A stretch of DNA of 64,000 nt. Origin: Nocardioides ganghwensis (GTDB lineage: Bacteria; Actinomycetota; Actinomycetes; Propionibacteriales; Nocardioidaceae). Every line of letters starts with the position of its first letter. Position 1 is the first letter of the stretch. The position numbers and the translations under genes were made by a program. A model generated the notes under the pieces. That model had not been told where the DNA came from, did no database searches, and was given only the letters and a program-made list of their open reading frames with translations. Below, one piece after another: positions 34,945 through 44,994 of this stretch. The DNA lies in contig NZ_JACXYX010000010.1 of assembly GCF_014779655.1 (NCBI RefSeq), forward strand, positions 62,001 through 126,000, written 5' to 3'.

Positions 34945-35702
34945 GCAAGCTCGTCATCACCGACCTCCACGTCACCGTCGAGACCGAGGACGGCCCCAAG
35001 GAGATCCTCAAGGGCGTCACCCTCACCATCAACGAGGGCGAGACCCACGCCATCATGGGCCCCAACGGCTCCGGCAAGTCGACGCTCGCCTACTCCATCG
35101 CCGGTCACCCCAAGTACACGATCACCAGCGGCTCGGTGACCCTCGACGGCCAGGACGTGCTCGCGCTGTCCGTCGACGAGCGCGCCCGCGCCGGCCTGTT
35201 CCTCGCGATGCAGTACCCCGTCGAGGTCCCCGGCGTCTCGGTGTCGAACTTCCTGCGTACGGCCAAGACCGCCATCGACGGCGAGGCGCCCAAGCTCCGC
35301 ACGTGGGTGAAGGACGTCAACGGCGCCCTCGAGCGGCTCAACCTCGACCCGAGCTTCGGAACCCGGAGCGTCAACGAGGGCTTCTCCGGCGGCGAGAAGA
35401 AGCGCCACGAGATCGCCCAGCTCGAGCTGCTCGACCCCAAGGTCGCGGTGCTCGACGAGACCGACTCCGGCCTCGACATCGACGCGCTCAAGATCGTGTC
35501 CGACGGCGTCAACCGGTTCCGGCAGCGCGAGGGCAAGGGCGTCCTGCTCATCACCCACTACACGCGCATCCTGCGCTACATCGAGCCCGACTTCGTCCAC
35601 GTGTTCGTCGACGGCAGGGTCGCCGAGTCCGGTGGCAAGGAGCTCGCCGACCAGCTCGAGGCCGAGGGCTACGACAAGTACCTCAAGGCCGTTCAGGCCT
35701 GA
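34941..35702 (+). CDS. sufC: Fe-S cluster assembly ATPase SufC
   Basis: 253 residues. ABC-type ATPase that drives the SufBCD complex. Walker A GPNGSGKST near residue 39, signature FSGGEKKRHEI near 150, Walker B VAVLDETDSGLDIDAL near 170 and THYTRIL in place of the switch-His loop, all as in SufC. Starts within the Rieske stop codon (ATGA), 37 bp before sufS. Confidence 0.97.
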   Translation: MSKLVITDLHVTVETEDGPKEILKGVTLTINEGETHAIMGPNGSGKSTLAYSIAGHPKYTITSGSVTLDGQDVLALSVDERARAGLFLAMQYPVEVPGVSVSNFLRTAKTAIDGEAPKLRTWVKDVNGALERLNLDPSFGTRSVNEGFSGGEKKRHEIAQLELLDPKVAVLDETDSGLDIDALKIVSDGVNRFRQREGKGVLLITHYTRILRYIEPDFVHVFVDGRVAESGGKELADQLEAEGYDKYLKAVQA

Positions 35703-35739
35703 CCTGCCGCCCACACTGCACCCGGAGAGGAGGACCACG

Positions 35740-36975
35740 ATGGAAGGACTGCTTCCGGATCTCGACGTGATCCGCAAGGACTTCCCGATCCTCGAGCGCA
35801 CGCTCGCGGGCGGAGTGCCGCTGGTCTACCTCGACAGCGCAAACACCTCGCAGAAGCCGCAGGTCGTCATCGACACGATGGTCGACCACCTCGAGCGGCA
35901 CAACGCCAACATCGCCCGGGCGATGCACCAGCTCGGCGCGGAGTCGACCGAGGCCTACGAGGCGGCGCGCGACCACGTGACGGCCTTCCTCAACGCGCCG
36001 TCGCGCAACGAGGTCGTCTTCACCAAGAACGCCACCGAGGCGCTCAACCTGCTGGCCCGCACGATCGAGCTCTCGCCCGGTGACAACGTGGTGATCACGG
36101 AGATGGAGCACCACTCCAACATCGTGTCGTGGCAGCTCGCGTGCGAGCGGGCCGGCGCCGAGCTGCGCTGGTTCGGCCTGACCGACGACGGCCACCTCGA
36201 CCTCTCGAACGCCGACCAGCTGGTCGACGAGAACACCAAGGTGCTCGCCTTCACCTGGGTCTCCAACATGCTCGGCACGATCAACCCGGTCGCCGACCTG
36301 TGCGCCCGTGCGAAGGCCGTCGGGGCGTACTCCGTCATCGACGCCTCGCAGGCCGCGCCCCAGCTGCCCGTCGACGTCCAGGCCGTCGACTGCGACTTCC
36401 TGGTCTTCACCGGCCACAAGGTCTGCGGTCCGACCGGCATCGGCGTGCTGTGGGGCCGTGAGTCGCTCCTCAACGAGCTGCCGCCGTTCCACGGCGGGGG
36501 CGAGATGATCGAGACCGTCACCATGGCCCGCTCGACGTACGCCAGGGCGCCGCACCGCTTCGAGGCCGGCACCCCGCCGATCGTCGAGGCCGTCGGCCTC
36601 GGCGCTGCGGTCGACTACCTCCGCCACGTCGGGCTGGACGCGATCCACCGCCACGAGCAGGCGATCACGGCGTACGCCCTCGAGGGCCTGCAGTCCGTGC
36701 CGGGCGTGACCGTGCTGGGCCCGCTCGACGCGGCGCAGCGCGGCGGCGCGATCTCCTTCGAGCTCGACGGCGTGCACCCGCACGACATCGCCCAGGTGCT
36801 GGACTCGCGCGGCGTCGCGGTCCGGGCGGGACACCACTGCGCCAAGCCGGCGCACGCCCGTTTCGGCGTGCAGAGCTCGACGCGGATGTCGTCCTACCTC
36901 TACACGACGCCCGCCGAGATCGACGCGCTCGTGGAGGGCCTTCACCACACCCGCAGCTACTTCAAGGTGGGATGA
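35740..36975 (+). CDS. sufS: Cysteine desulfurase SufS
   Basis: 411 residues from the ATG at 35740 preceded by GGAGAGGAGG. PLP enzyme that mobilises sulfur from cysteine. The PLP lysine lies in FTGHKVCGPTGIGVLWG near residue 227, the pyridoxal-ring His in MEHHSNIV near 124, and the persulfide cysteine in RAGHHCAKP near 367. A group II (SufS) desulfurase, normally activated by the zinc protein SufU encoded next. Confidence 0.96.
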   Translation: MEGLLPDLDVIRKDFPILERTLAGGVPLVYLDSANTSQKPQVVIDTMVDHLERHNANIARAMHQLGAESTEAYEAARDHVTAFLNAPSRNEVVFTKNATEALNLLARTIELSPGDNVVITEMEHHSNIVSWQLACERAGAELRWFGLTDDGHLDLSNADQLVDENTKVLAFTWVSNMLGTINPVADLCARAKAVGAYSVIDASQAAPQLPVDVQAVDCDFLVFTGHKVCGPTGIGVLWGRESLLNELPPFHGGGEMIETVTMARSTYARAPHRFEAGTPPIVEAVGLGAAVDYLRHVGLDAIHRHEQAITAYALEGLQSVPGVTVLGPLDAAQRGGAISFELDGVHPHDIAQVLDSRGVAVRAGHHCAKPAHARFGVQSSTRMSSYLYTTPAEIDALVEGLHHTRSYFKVG

Positions 36976-36976
36976 G

Positions 36977-37444
36977 ATGAGCACCGATCTCGACGCGCTC
37001 TACCAGGAGATCATCCTGGACCACTACAAGAACCCGCACCACAAGGGGCTGCGCGACCCCTTCGAGTCCGAGGTGCACCACGTCAACCCGACGTGCGGCG
37101 ACGAGGTGACCCTCCGGGTGCACCTGTCCGACGGTGCCGACGGCCCCGTGGTCGAGGACGTGTCCTACGACAGCGTCGGCTGCTCCATCTCGCAGGCGTC
37201 GGCGTCCGTGCTGACCGACCTCGTGATCGGCAAGCCGGTGGACGAGGCCATGACCATCCACCAGACCTTCCTCGAGCTCATGCAGGGCAAGGGGCAGGTC
37301 GAGCCCGACGAGGACGTCCTCGAGGACGGGATCGCCTTCGCCGGCGTCGCCAAGTTCCCTGCGCGCGTGAAGTGCGCGCTCCTCTCCTGGATGGCGTGGA
37401 AGGACGCGACCACCCAGGCCCAGACTGAAGGAGAGACCGCATGA
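36977..37444 (+). CDS. sufU: SufU zinc-dependent sulfurtransferase
   Basis: 155 residues, starting 1 nt after the sufS stop. IscU-fold protein with HHVNPTCGDEV (Cys40 region), YDSVGCSISQASAS near 70 and RVKCALLSWMAWKD near 130, the three cysteines that with an Asp bind zinc in SufU. It accepts persulfide sulfur from SufS by ligand exchange. The long insert between Cys2 and Cys3 distinguishes SufU from IscU. Confidence 0.95.
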   Translation: MSTDLDALYQEIILDHYKNPHHKGLRDPFESEVHHVNPTCGDEVTLRVHLSDGADGPVVEDVSYDSVGCSISQASASVLTDLVIGKPVDEAMTIHQTFLELMQGKGQVEPDEDVLEDGIAFAGVAKFPARVKCALLSWMAWKDATTQAQTEGETA

Positions 37445-37824
37445 GCGAGCCCCAGAAGGCCGACCACTCCGACCTGCCCGAGGTCCCCGAGGCCGCCCCC
37501 GGCGCCGGTACGTCCACCGTGACCGTCGAGGACGTCACCGAGGCGATGAAGGACGTCGTCGACCCCGAGCTCGGGATCAACGTCGTCGACCTGGGCCTGG
37601 TCTACGACGTCCACCTCGACGAGCACAGCAACGCCGTGCTCGACATGACGCTCACCTCCGCGGCATGCCCGCTGACCGACGTGATCACCGACCAGACCGA
37701 GTCGGCCCTCGAGGGCCTGGTCGGCGACGTCGCGATCAACTGGGTCTGGATGCCGCCGTGGGGTCCGGACAAGATCACCGAGGACGGCCGCGAGCAGCTG
37801 CGCGCCCTCGGCTTCAACGTCTGA
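37441..37824 (+). CDS. sufT: SufT-like MIP18/DUF59 protein
   Basis: 127 residues overlapping the sufU stop by 4 nt. A polar N-terminal 25 residues precede a DUF59 domain: VTEAMKDVVDPELGINVVDLGLVYDV and SAACPLTDVITDQTESAL, with the conserved cysteine near residue 78, and WMPPWGPDKI near the end. Such proteins act late in Fe-S maturation, passing clusters to client enzymes. Last gene of the suf operon. Confidence 0.92.
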   Translation: MSEPQKADHSDLPEVPEAAPGAGTSTVTVEDVTEAMKDVVDPELGINVVDLGLVYDVHLDEHSNAVLDMTLTSAACPLTDVITDQTESALEGLVGDVAINWVWMPPWGPDKITEDGREQLRALGFNV

Positions 37825-37833
37825 GGTCGGGCA

Positions 37834-37848
37834 CGCGCGCAGCGCGCG
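37834..37848. terminator. GC-only hairpin at the convergent suf / beta-propeller junction
   Basis: CGCGCGC and GCGCGCG flank a single A, able to fold into a short stem just after the sufT stop and before the end of the opposing gene. No T-tract, so termination is only a suggestion. Confidence 0.35.
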
Positions 37849-37872
37849 ACGGTCGGGTCGACACCTCCGGGC

Positions 37873-38835
37873 TCAGCTCCCGGCCTTCGCCCGCACCCTG
37901 GTCACCCAGTAGTCGGTGGTCGGGGTCGCCGGCGTGGTGAAGCGCGCGTTGGGCAGGTAGAGGTGCGAGCCGAACTTCGCGACCGTGGTCGGCACGTCGA
38001 AGGACGTCGACGCGGGCAGGTCGCCGGCGGTGATCGTCCGGACCAGGCGTCCGGTGAGGCCGGAGCGCGAGAGGCGCAGCACGGCGACCTCGTTGATGCG
38101 GTTGCGCACGACGTAGAGGGTGCGGCCGTGGCGGAGCATGCCGTCGCCCATCGTCAGCGACGCCCCGCCGAGGTCGACCTGCGTGGCCTCGCCGGTGGCC
38201 GGGTCGACGCGGTAGAGCAGCCCGGTCGTGGAGTTCACCACCAGCAGCGCGCGGCCGGTCGGCGTGGTGCTGATGCCGTTGGCGCCGAACCCCGTGCCCT
38301 GTACCCACTCGCCCGTCAGGGGCAGCGTGGTGGTGGCCGTCCCGGGCTCACCGCCCGCCCCGCGGTCGACGCGGTAGAGCTGGGGCTGTGAGGAGTCGGT
38401 GAACCACGCCGCGGTGCGCGTCAGGACCACGTCGTTGACGAAGCTGGCGCCGGTCGTGAGGGTCCGGTCGGCCAGCACGGCGCCGGTCTCGGTGTCGATG
38501 ATCCGGGCGGTGCCGGAGCTGCCACCGGCGACGTAGAGGCGACCCTGCCGGTCGGACTTCATCCCCACCGAGGGGGTGCCGGGCCCCTCGCTGATGACGG
38601 TGCCCTCGCCGGTGCGCAGCGAGACCTCGTAGATGTCGCCGTCGGCCCGGGACCCGAACCACGCCGTCGGTCCCGGGCCGAGGGCGATCCCCTCCGGCTG
38701 GAAGCCGTCCGGCAGCTCGATGCGGTCGGGGAAGGTGCCGGTGGGTGCAGCGGTCACACCGCTGGCGGTCGGGACGACCGGAGACAGGGCGACACCGAGG
38801 GCGGCGGCGGTGCAGGTGAGGACGAGGCGACGCAT
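37873..38835 (-). CDS. Secreted SMP-30/NHL-like beta-propeller protein
   Basis: 320 residues with an N-terminal signal (RRLVLTCTAAALGVALSPVV) and probable cleavage around residue 30. The mature part consists of repeated strands with GIALGPGPTAWFGSRADGDIY, RLYVAGGSSGTARIID and GISTTPTGRALLVVN, the layout of SMP-30/gluconolactonase or NHL six-bladed propellers. Likely an extracytoplasmic sugar-lactone hydrolase or binding protein; catalytic metal ligands could not be assigned with confidence. GGAGG ribosome site upstream. Divergent from the nucleotidyltransferase gene. Confidence 0.7.
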   Translation of the reverse strand: MRRLVLTCTAAALGVALSPVVPTASGVTAAPTGTFPDRIELPDGFQPEGIALGPGPTAWFGSRADGDIYEVSLRTGEGTVISEGPGTPSVGMKSDRQGRLYVAGGSSGTARIIDTETGAVLADRTLTTGASFVNDVVLTRTAAWFTDSSQPQLYRVDRGAGGEPGTATTTLPLTGEWVQGTGFGANGISTTPTGRALLVVNSTTGLLYRVDPATGEATQVDLGGASLTMGDGMLRHGRTLYVVRNRINEVAVLRLSRSGLTGRLVRTITAGDLPASTSFDVPTTVAKFGSHLYLPNARFTTPATPTTDYWVTRVRAKAGS

Positions 38836-38966
38836 GTGGACCTCCGGTTGGGTGGGGGGACCTTCGACCGTAGCCCGCGGACCCCAGCCGGACCAGCGGC
38901 GCGGGACCGGTGCGCACGCCCCGATAATCCGTGGCGTCCGGGCGCGTACGGGCGCACACTCCAACC

Positions 38967-39749
38967 GTGCTGAACCCCCACCCGACGCGTTACGCCGAGC
39001 TCAACGGCGTGCTGCACGACCTCGTCACCGGCGCGCAGTCCGCCCTGGGCGAGTCGTTCGTCGGGGCGTACCTCCAGGGCTCCTTCGCACTCGGCGCGGG
39101 GGACCGGCACAGCGACTGCGACTTCCTCGTCGTCGTCCGCGAGCGACCCGACGCCGGGCAGGAGGCGGCGCTCCGCGAGCTGCACGCGGAGCTGCCCCAG
39201 CGTCCCGGCTTCTGGAACCGTCACCTCGAGGGGTCGTACGCCGTCGCGGGGGACCTGCGTACGCCGGACGGGCTCGGCCGCCAGTGGCTCTACGTCGACC
39301 ACGGGTCGGACCGGCTCGAGTGGTCGGAGCACTGCAACCAGCCCTGGACGCGATGGATCCTGCGCGAGCACGGGATCACCCTCGTCGGTCCGTGCGCCGT
39401 CGAGGTCGTGGCCCCGGTGCCGGACGACGTGCTCCGGGAGAGCGCGCGCGCGGGGCTGGCGACGCTGGCCCACGACGTCCTCGACTGGTGTCCGCCCGCC
39501 GTCGCGTGGTGCCAGCGCTACCTCGTGGTGCAGGCGGCGCGCAGCCTCTACACGGTGCGCACCGGCGAGGTGGCCAGCAAGCGGGACGCGCTGCGCTGGG
39601 CGATGATGCACGGCGACCCCGGGTGGCGCCCGCTGCTGCAGCAGGTGCTCGCCGACCGCGACCTCGGCCTCGACCCGCTGGCCCCGCCGCGGCCCGGCTC
39701 GATGGAGGCGGCGCGCGAGTTCGCGGCGTACGTCGCGGCCGTGGCCTAG
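38967..39749 (+). CDS. Nucleotidyltransferase with DUF4111-like C-terminus (AadA-like)
   Basis: 260 residues from a GTG at 38967. The polymerase-beta-type core GSFALGAGDRHSDCDFLVV near residue 36 has both metal-binding Asp residues. The C-terminal helical part (LVVQAARSLYTVRTGEVASKRDALRW) matches the DUF4111 domain of streptomycin/spectinomycin adenylyltransferases. Resistance is possible, but many chromosomal homologues have unknown targets, so no drug is assigned. A -10-like GATAAT lies near 38922. Confidence 0.75.
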   Translation: MLNPHPTRYAELNGVLHDLVTGAQSALGESFVGAYLQGSFALGAGDRHSDCDFLVVVRERPDAGQEAALRELHAELPQRPGFWNRHLEGSYAVAGDLRTPDGLGRQWLYVDHGSDRLEWSEHCNQPWTRWILREHGITLVGPCAVEVVAPVPDDVLRESARAGLATLAHDVLDWCPPAVAWCQRYLVVQAARSLYTVRTGEVASKRDALRWAMMHGDPGWRPLLQQVLADRDLGLDPLAPPRPGSMEAAREFAAYVAAVA

Positions 39750-39766
39750 TCCGACCGGCAGGTCGA

Positions 39767-39772
39767 TAGGCT
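39767..39772 (+). promoter_or_regulatory. -10 box TAGGCT, 6 nt before the start at 39779
   Basis: TAGGCT, 6 nt, ATG: predicts a leaderless mRNA for the ASCH-like gene. Confidence 0.5.
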
Positions 39773-39778
39773 GCGGCC

Positions 39779-40165
39779 ATGGAGGAGCCCGAGGTCGACC
39801 TGTCCCTGATCGCGTTCGACCACGAGGAGCTCCGGGTCTTCTGGGACCTCGCCCGGTTCCACGCCAAGCTCAACGCGGCGCCGACCTACTTCGGCCCCAC
39901 GACGCTCGAGTCCGTGCCGCCCCCCGCGTGGGCCTACGGCGAGACGCCAGAGGAGTCCGACGCGTTCGTCGCGCAGGTCCTCGCCGACGAGAAGGGGAGC
40001 ACCACGGCGGCCGAGGCCGACTACGCCGGCGAGCTCCCGCAGAGCGGCGTGCTCTCGATCCTCTGCGACGGGTCGGGCGTCCCGCGGGCGCTCGTCGAGG
40101 TGACCGAGGTGGACGTGGCCGGCGACGAGGTCGTCGAGTCCTTCAAGGTCGTCTACCAGGCCTGA
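39779..40165 (+). CDS. ASCH-like domain protein
   Basis: 128 residues. FWDLARFHAKLNAAPTYFG leads into DEKGSTTAAEADYAGELPQSGVLSILCDG and VPRALVEVTEVDV, the pattern of ASCH proteins, where a lysine-rich loop precedes a Ser/Thr tract and a Pro-x2-Gly turn. ASCH domains (PUA-like fold) bind or modify RNA or nucleosides. The protein is short for the family and the usual GxKxxT loop is altered (EKGSTT). Possibly cotranscribed with the NYN and acVLRF1 genes downstream, also linked to RNA. Confidence 0.6.
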   Translation: MEEPEVDLSLIAFDHEELRVFWDLARFHAKLNAAPTYFGPTTLESVPPPAWAYGETPEESDAFVAQVLADEKGSTTAAEADYAGELPQSGVLSILCDGSGVPRALVEVTEVDVAGDEVVESFKVVYQA

Positions 40166-40200
40166 CGGCCGGCCCGCGGCCGGTGTGGGAGAGTCCTCGC

Positions 40201-40746
40201 ATGGCCGAGCGGATGACCTACCTCCTCGTCGACGGGGAGAACATCGACGCCACCCTGGGCACCTCGATCCTGGGCCGGCGCCCCCGCCCGGAGGAGCGCC
40301 CGCGTTGGGACCGGCTGCTCGAGTGGGCGGAGCGGGCCTTCGACCAGGACGTCACGGGCCTGTTCTTCCTGGCCGCGACCACCGAGCTGCCGACGAGCTT
40401 CGTCCAGGCCCTGCTGGCGATCGGCTTCAAGCCCATCCCGCTGAGCGGCGAGGGCAAGATCGTCGACATCGCGATCCAGCGCACGGCCGAGGCGCTCGTC
40501 CACCGCGATGCCGACGTGGTGCTCGTCAGCCATGACGGCGACTTCGTGGAGCAGGTCTCCGCCCTCTGCGACGGCAGTCGTCAGGTCGGCGTCATCGGGT
40601 TCACCGAGTTCGTCAACTCGCAGTTCCGCAACCTGCCGGGCCTGCGGATCTTCGACCTCGAGTACGACCTCGGCGCCTTCAACTCCGCGCTGCCGCGCAC
40701 CCGGGTCATCCCGATCGACGAGTTCGACCCGCTCGACTTCCTCTGA
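40201..40746 (+). CDS. NYN-domain (PIN-like) putative ribonuclease
   Basis: 181 residues. YLLVDGENIDATLG at residues 6-19 carries the first acidic residues, KIVDIAIQRTAEALVHRDADVVLVSHDGDF near 85-115 the remaining ones; these Asp residues form the metal site of NYN/LabA-type nucleases. Expected to cut RNA, substrate unknown. The next gene, 14 bp away, encodes an acVLRF1-type ribosome-rescue factor, so a joint role in RNA or translation quality control is plausible. Confidence 0.8.
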   Translation: MAERMTYLLVDGENIDATLGTSILGRRPRPEERPRWDRLLEWAERAFDQDVTGLFFLAATTELPTSFVQALLAIGFKPIPLSGEGKIVDIAIQRTAEALVHRDADVVLVSHDGDFVEQVSALCDGSRQVGVIGFTEFVNSQFRNLPGLRIFDLEYDLGAFNSALPRTRVIPIDEFDPLDFL

Positions 40747-40760
40747 GGACCTCCGTCACC

Positions 40761-41366
40761 GTGCCCCACGTCCTGGTCCCCGTCGCGCGCTGGGAGCGCT
40801 GGGTGGCCAACTTCACCACCGGTCACGGCGGCGCCACGCTGTCGGTGGCCGACGGCGCCCTGCGCGGGGAGGCCGCGGACGGCTCGCACTTCACCGCCCG
40901 ACTGCCCTTCGGGGCGTCGTACGCCGGGGAGCCCGAGGCGGCAGCGTTCGCGACCGCGGCGGTCGCGCCGGGGGAGTGGGGAGTGCTCCTGGTGCGCAAG
41001 GGCGGGTTCGCCGTGGCGCGGCTGCGGGGCACGGACCTCGTCGAGCACAAGGTCGGCCAGCGGCACGTGCAGGGCCGCACCAAGGCCGGCGGCCAGAGCC
41101 AGCAGCGGTTCGCGCGGCGCCGCGACAACCAGGCGCGCCAGGCCTACGAGGCCGCCGCCGACCACGCCGCCCGGATCCTGGGCGCGGTGCCGGTCGTCTC
41201 CACCGGGGGCGACCACGCAGCGGTCGACGCGGTGCTGGCCGATCCGCGCCTCACCGGTCTCACGGTGGTCGAGCCGTGGCTGGCCGTGCCCGACCCGCGC
41301 CGCGCGGTGCTGGACGCGGCGATCGCCGACACGCAGGCGCTCCGCGTCGATGTCGTCAACGCCTGA
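40761..41366 (+). CDS. acVLRF1-type peptidyl-tRNA hydrolase (Vms1/eRF1-like)
   Basis: 201 residues from a GTG at 40761. The central GRTKAGGQSQQRFARRRDNQA near 108-128 is the catalytic loop with the GGQ-like GGQSQQRF motif of Vms1/RQC-type release factors; acVLRF1 is the actinobacterial branch. It should release stalled nascent chains from tRNA on ribosome subunits. No nearby partner (such as RqcH) is encoded. The start and close spacing argue for coupling with the NYN gene. Confidence 0.85.
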   Translation: MPHVLVPVARWERWVANFTTGHGGATLSVADGALRGEAADGSHFTARLPFGASYAGEPEAAAFATAAVAPGEWGVLLVRKGGFAVARLRGTDLVEHKVGQRHVQGRTKAGGQSQQRFARRRDNQARQAYEAAADHAARILGAVPVVSTGGDHAAVDAVLADPRLTGLTVVEPWLAVPDPRRAVLDAAIADTQALRVDVVNA

Positions 41367-41373
41367 GGTCGGC

Positions 41374-41379
41374 TAGGTT
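41374..41379 (+). promoter_or_regulatory. -10 box TAGGTT, 7 nt before the start at 41387
   Basis: TAGGTT, 7 nt, ATG: leaderless arrangement for the phosphotransferase-like gene. Confidence 0.45.
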
Positions 41380-41386
41380 CACCACC

Positions 41387-42316
41387 ATGGACGGGTCCGC
41401 CGCGACGGCCTGGCAGCCGGAGCCGGGGTGGCAGCGCCTCCCGGGGGCAGGGCCGGCCACCGTCGGGCTGTGGTCCGCGCAGATGGGCGGTCGCGACGTC
41501 GTCGTGAAGCGGCTCGCGCGCCCCGACCCGTACGACGCCCGTGGCCCGCTGGCGCCCGCCGACGTGAACTACTGGCGGCGTGCTGCCGACGTCGCCCTCA
41601 GCGGCGTCGTCGCGGACTCGCCCGGGCTCCGCGAGGCGCCGGTGGTGCGGGTCGACGAGGACGACGAGGGCCTCACCCTGGTCCACGTCCGGGTGGAGGC
41701 CGACGACGCTCCGGGCCTCTGGCTGGCCGCCTGCCTCGGGCGGTTCGCCGCGGCCGACCTCGGCACCCACCCCTGGCTCGCGCGCGACCAGCTCCGCAGC
41801 CGGCTGGCGCTGGTGGAGCGCCGCGGCGGCTGGCGCACCCTCGCGCGCACGCCGATGGCCGACATCGCCGACCACCTCTGGCGGCACCGGACCGTGTGGC
41901 TGGACCGGTGCGACGCGTTGCCGCAGGTGGCACAGCACGGCGACCCGTCCGCCGCCAACATCCCCGGACGGGTGCCCGGCGGCGAGGGCGCGATCGCCAT
42001 CGACTGGGCCCACCTGGGTCGTGGCCCGGTCGGGGCTGACCTCGGCTACCTCTCCCTCGCCACCCGCGAGGACGTCGAGCCGCTCGTCGAGGCGTACGTC
42101 GACGCGCTGCCGGCCGGCCTGGCCTCACCCGACGAGGTGGTGACGGGCGCGCGCGTGATGGCCGTCTACACCGCCCTCACGCGGCTGGACTGGGCGCTGG
42201 CCCGGGTCGCCGACGGGGAGGGAGCGCTGGCGGGCAAGTTCCGCCACCCGAGCGTCGCTCCCTACATCTACGCCATGCAGCGCCAGGTCGGGCACATCGA
42301 GGCGCTGCTGGCCTGA
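41387..42316 (+). CDS. Aminoglycoside phosphotransferase (APH)-family kinase-like protein
   Basis: 309 residues. A kinase-like fold: DVVVKRLARPD near residue 35 for the nucleotide lysine, the catalytic loop QHGDPSAANIPG near 187 (HGD with downstream Asn) and the metal-binding AIDWAHLGRGPVGADLGYL near 204. Such proteins phosphorylate aminoglycosides, sugars or choline-like metabolites. Substrate not predictable. Stands alone; the next gene is convergent 13 bp away. Confidence 0.8.
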   Translation: MDGSAATAWQPEPGWQRLPGAGPATVGLWSAQMGGRDVVVKRLARPDPYDARGPLAPADVNYWRRAADVALSGVVADSPGLREAPVVRVDEDDEGLTLVHVRVEADDAPGLWLAACLGRFAAADLGTHPWLARDQLRSRLALVERRGGWRTLARTPMADIADHLWRHRTVWLDRCDALPQVAQHGDPSAANIPGRVPGGEGAIAIDWAHLGRGPVGADLGYLSLATREDVEPLVEAYVDALPAGLASPDEVVTGARVMAVYTALTRLDWALARVADGEGALAGKFRHPSVAPYIYAMQRQVGHIEALLA

Positions 42317-42329
42317 GCGCCGGCCCGGG

Positions 42330-43256
42330 TCAGAGCTCGCTGGCGGAGAAGGTGTCGCACGACTCGAGCGTGCCCTCCTCGTAGCCGCGGCTGAACCACC
42401 CCATCCGCTGCTCCGACGAGCCGTGGGTCCAGCCGTCGGGGTCGACGCCCTGCCCGGACTTCTGCTGGATGCGGTCGTCGCCGACGGCCTTGGCGGAGTC
42501 GAGCGCCTCGGCGATGTCGCCGTCGTCGAGGGTGAGCAGCTCGCTGTCCTCGGCGTAGGCGGTCCACATGCCGGCGTAGCAGTCGGCCTGCAGCTCGAGG
42601 CGTACGGCGTCGGAGTCGGCGCCCTGCTGGGTGCGGACCTTGCCCATCGTGCCCATCAGGTTCTGGATGTGGTGGCCGTACTCGTGGGCGAGGACGTAGG
42701 GCTCGACGAAGTCGCCGCCCTGGCCCCCGAGCTGCTGCTCGAGCACTTGGGGGAAGAACGTGGTGTCGAGGTAGATCTGCTGGTCACCGGGGCAGTAGAA
42801 GGGGCCGACCTGCGAGGTCGCCTGACCGCAGGCAGTGTCGACGCCGCCGGCGAAGGTGTTGATCGTGGACGGCTGGAACTGGACGTCACCCTGCTCGGGC
42901 AGGGTCTCGCCCCAGTAGTCCTCGAGCGAGACCGCGACACCGAGGCGGGCGCAGTCGGGGTCGTCGTCCGCGTCCGCGCCGGTCTTGCAGTTGGCGTAGC
43001 GCTTGTCGCCGGTGTCGATGCCCTCGGGCTGGGTCTGCGAGCCGGAGCCGCCGGGACTGGGCAGGCCACCGCCTCCACCCACGCACTGCGTCAGCACGAC
43101 GAACAGGATGATGATGATGAGGCCTCCGATCCCGCCGCCGGCCCGGGTGCCGCCGGGGATCGGGATCCGCATCCCGCCACCACCGCCACCGCCGCCGCTG
43201 CCGCCGACGTCGCGGACGCGGCCACCGCTGATGTCTGCCTTCGGGTTGAAGCGCAT
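42330..43256 (-). CDS. Neutral zinc metallopeptidase (YpfJ/KPN_02809 family)
   Basis: 308 residues. Cytoplasmic N-terminus MRFNPKADISGGRV with a Gly tract, one membrane helix (IGGLIIIILFVVLTQCV, about 44-62), then an extracytoplasmic domain with the zinc motif HEYGHH near 196 and the third ligand in ELQADCYAGMW near 225. Cysteines (NCKTG, DCARLG, ACGQ, YCPGD, DCYAG, SCDTF) could form disulfides. Membrane-anchored protease of unknown substrate; common in many bacteria. Confidence 0.88.
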   Translation of the reverse strand: MRFNPKADISGGRVRDVGGSGGGGGGGGMRIPIPGGTRAGGGIGGLIIIILFVVLTQCVGGGGGLPSPGGSGSQTQPEGIDTGDKRYANCKTGADADDDPDCARLGVAVSLEDYWGETLPEQGDVQFQPSTINTFAGGVDTACGQATSQVGPFYCPGDQQIYLDTTFFPQVLEQQLGGQGGDFVEPYVLAHEYGHHIQNLMGTMGKVRTQQGADSDAVRLELQADCYAGMWTAYAEDSELLTLDDGDIAEALDSAKAVGDDRIQQKSGQGVDPDGWTHGSSEQRMGWFSRGYEEGTLESCDTFSASEL

Positions 43257-43366
43257 GGGAGTCGCCTTTCCGCGGATCTGGGGGGCTGGGGGAGCCTTTG
43301 CGCACAGTAGCGCGAACGCCGCCGATGGGGCTCTCGGAGCCACCCCTTCGTAGGATGGCGCCCGAG

Positions 43367-44965
<1,599 letters not shown>

Positions 44966-44981
44966 GGTTACCGACGGGTAG

Positions 44982-44987
44982 TAACCT
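44982..44987 (+). promoter_or_regulatory. -10 box TAACCT, 7 nt before the start at 44995
   Basis: TAACCT, 7 nt, ATG: leaderless arrangement for the enoyl-CoA hydratase gene. Confidence 0.45.
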
Positions 44988-44994
44988 CGCGCCC

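Noticed and set aside
43355-43366. Earlier ATG for the ABC-F gene
   Set aside because: It falls inside a TAGGAT -10-like box and adds four residues with no family support.
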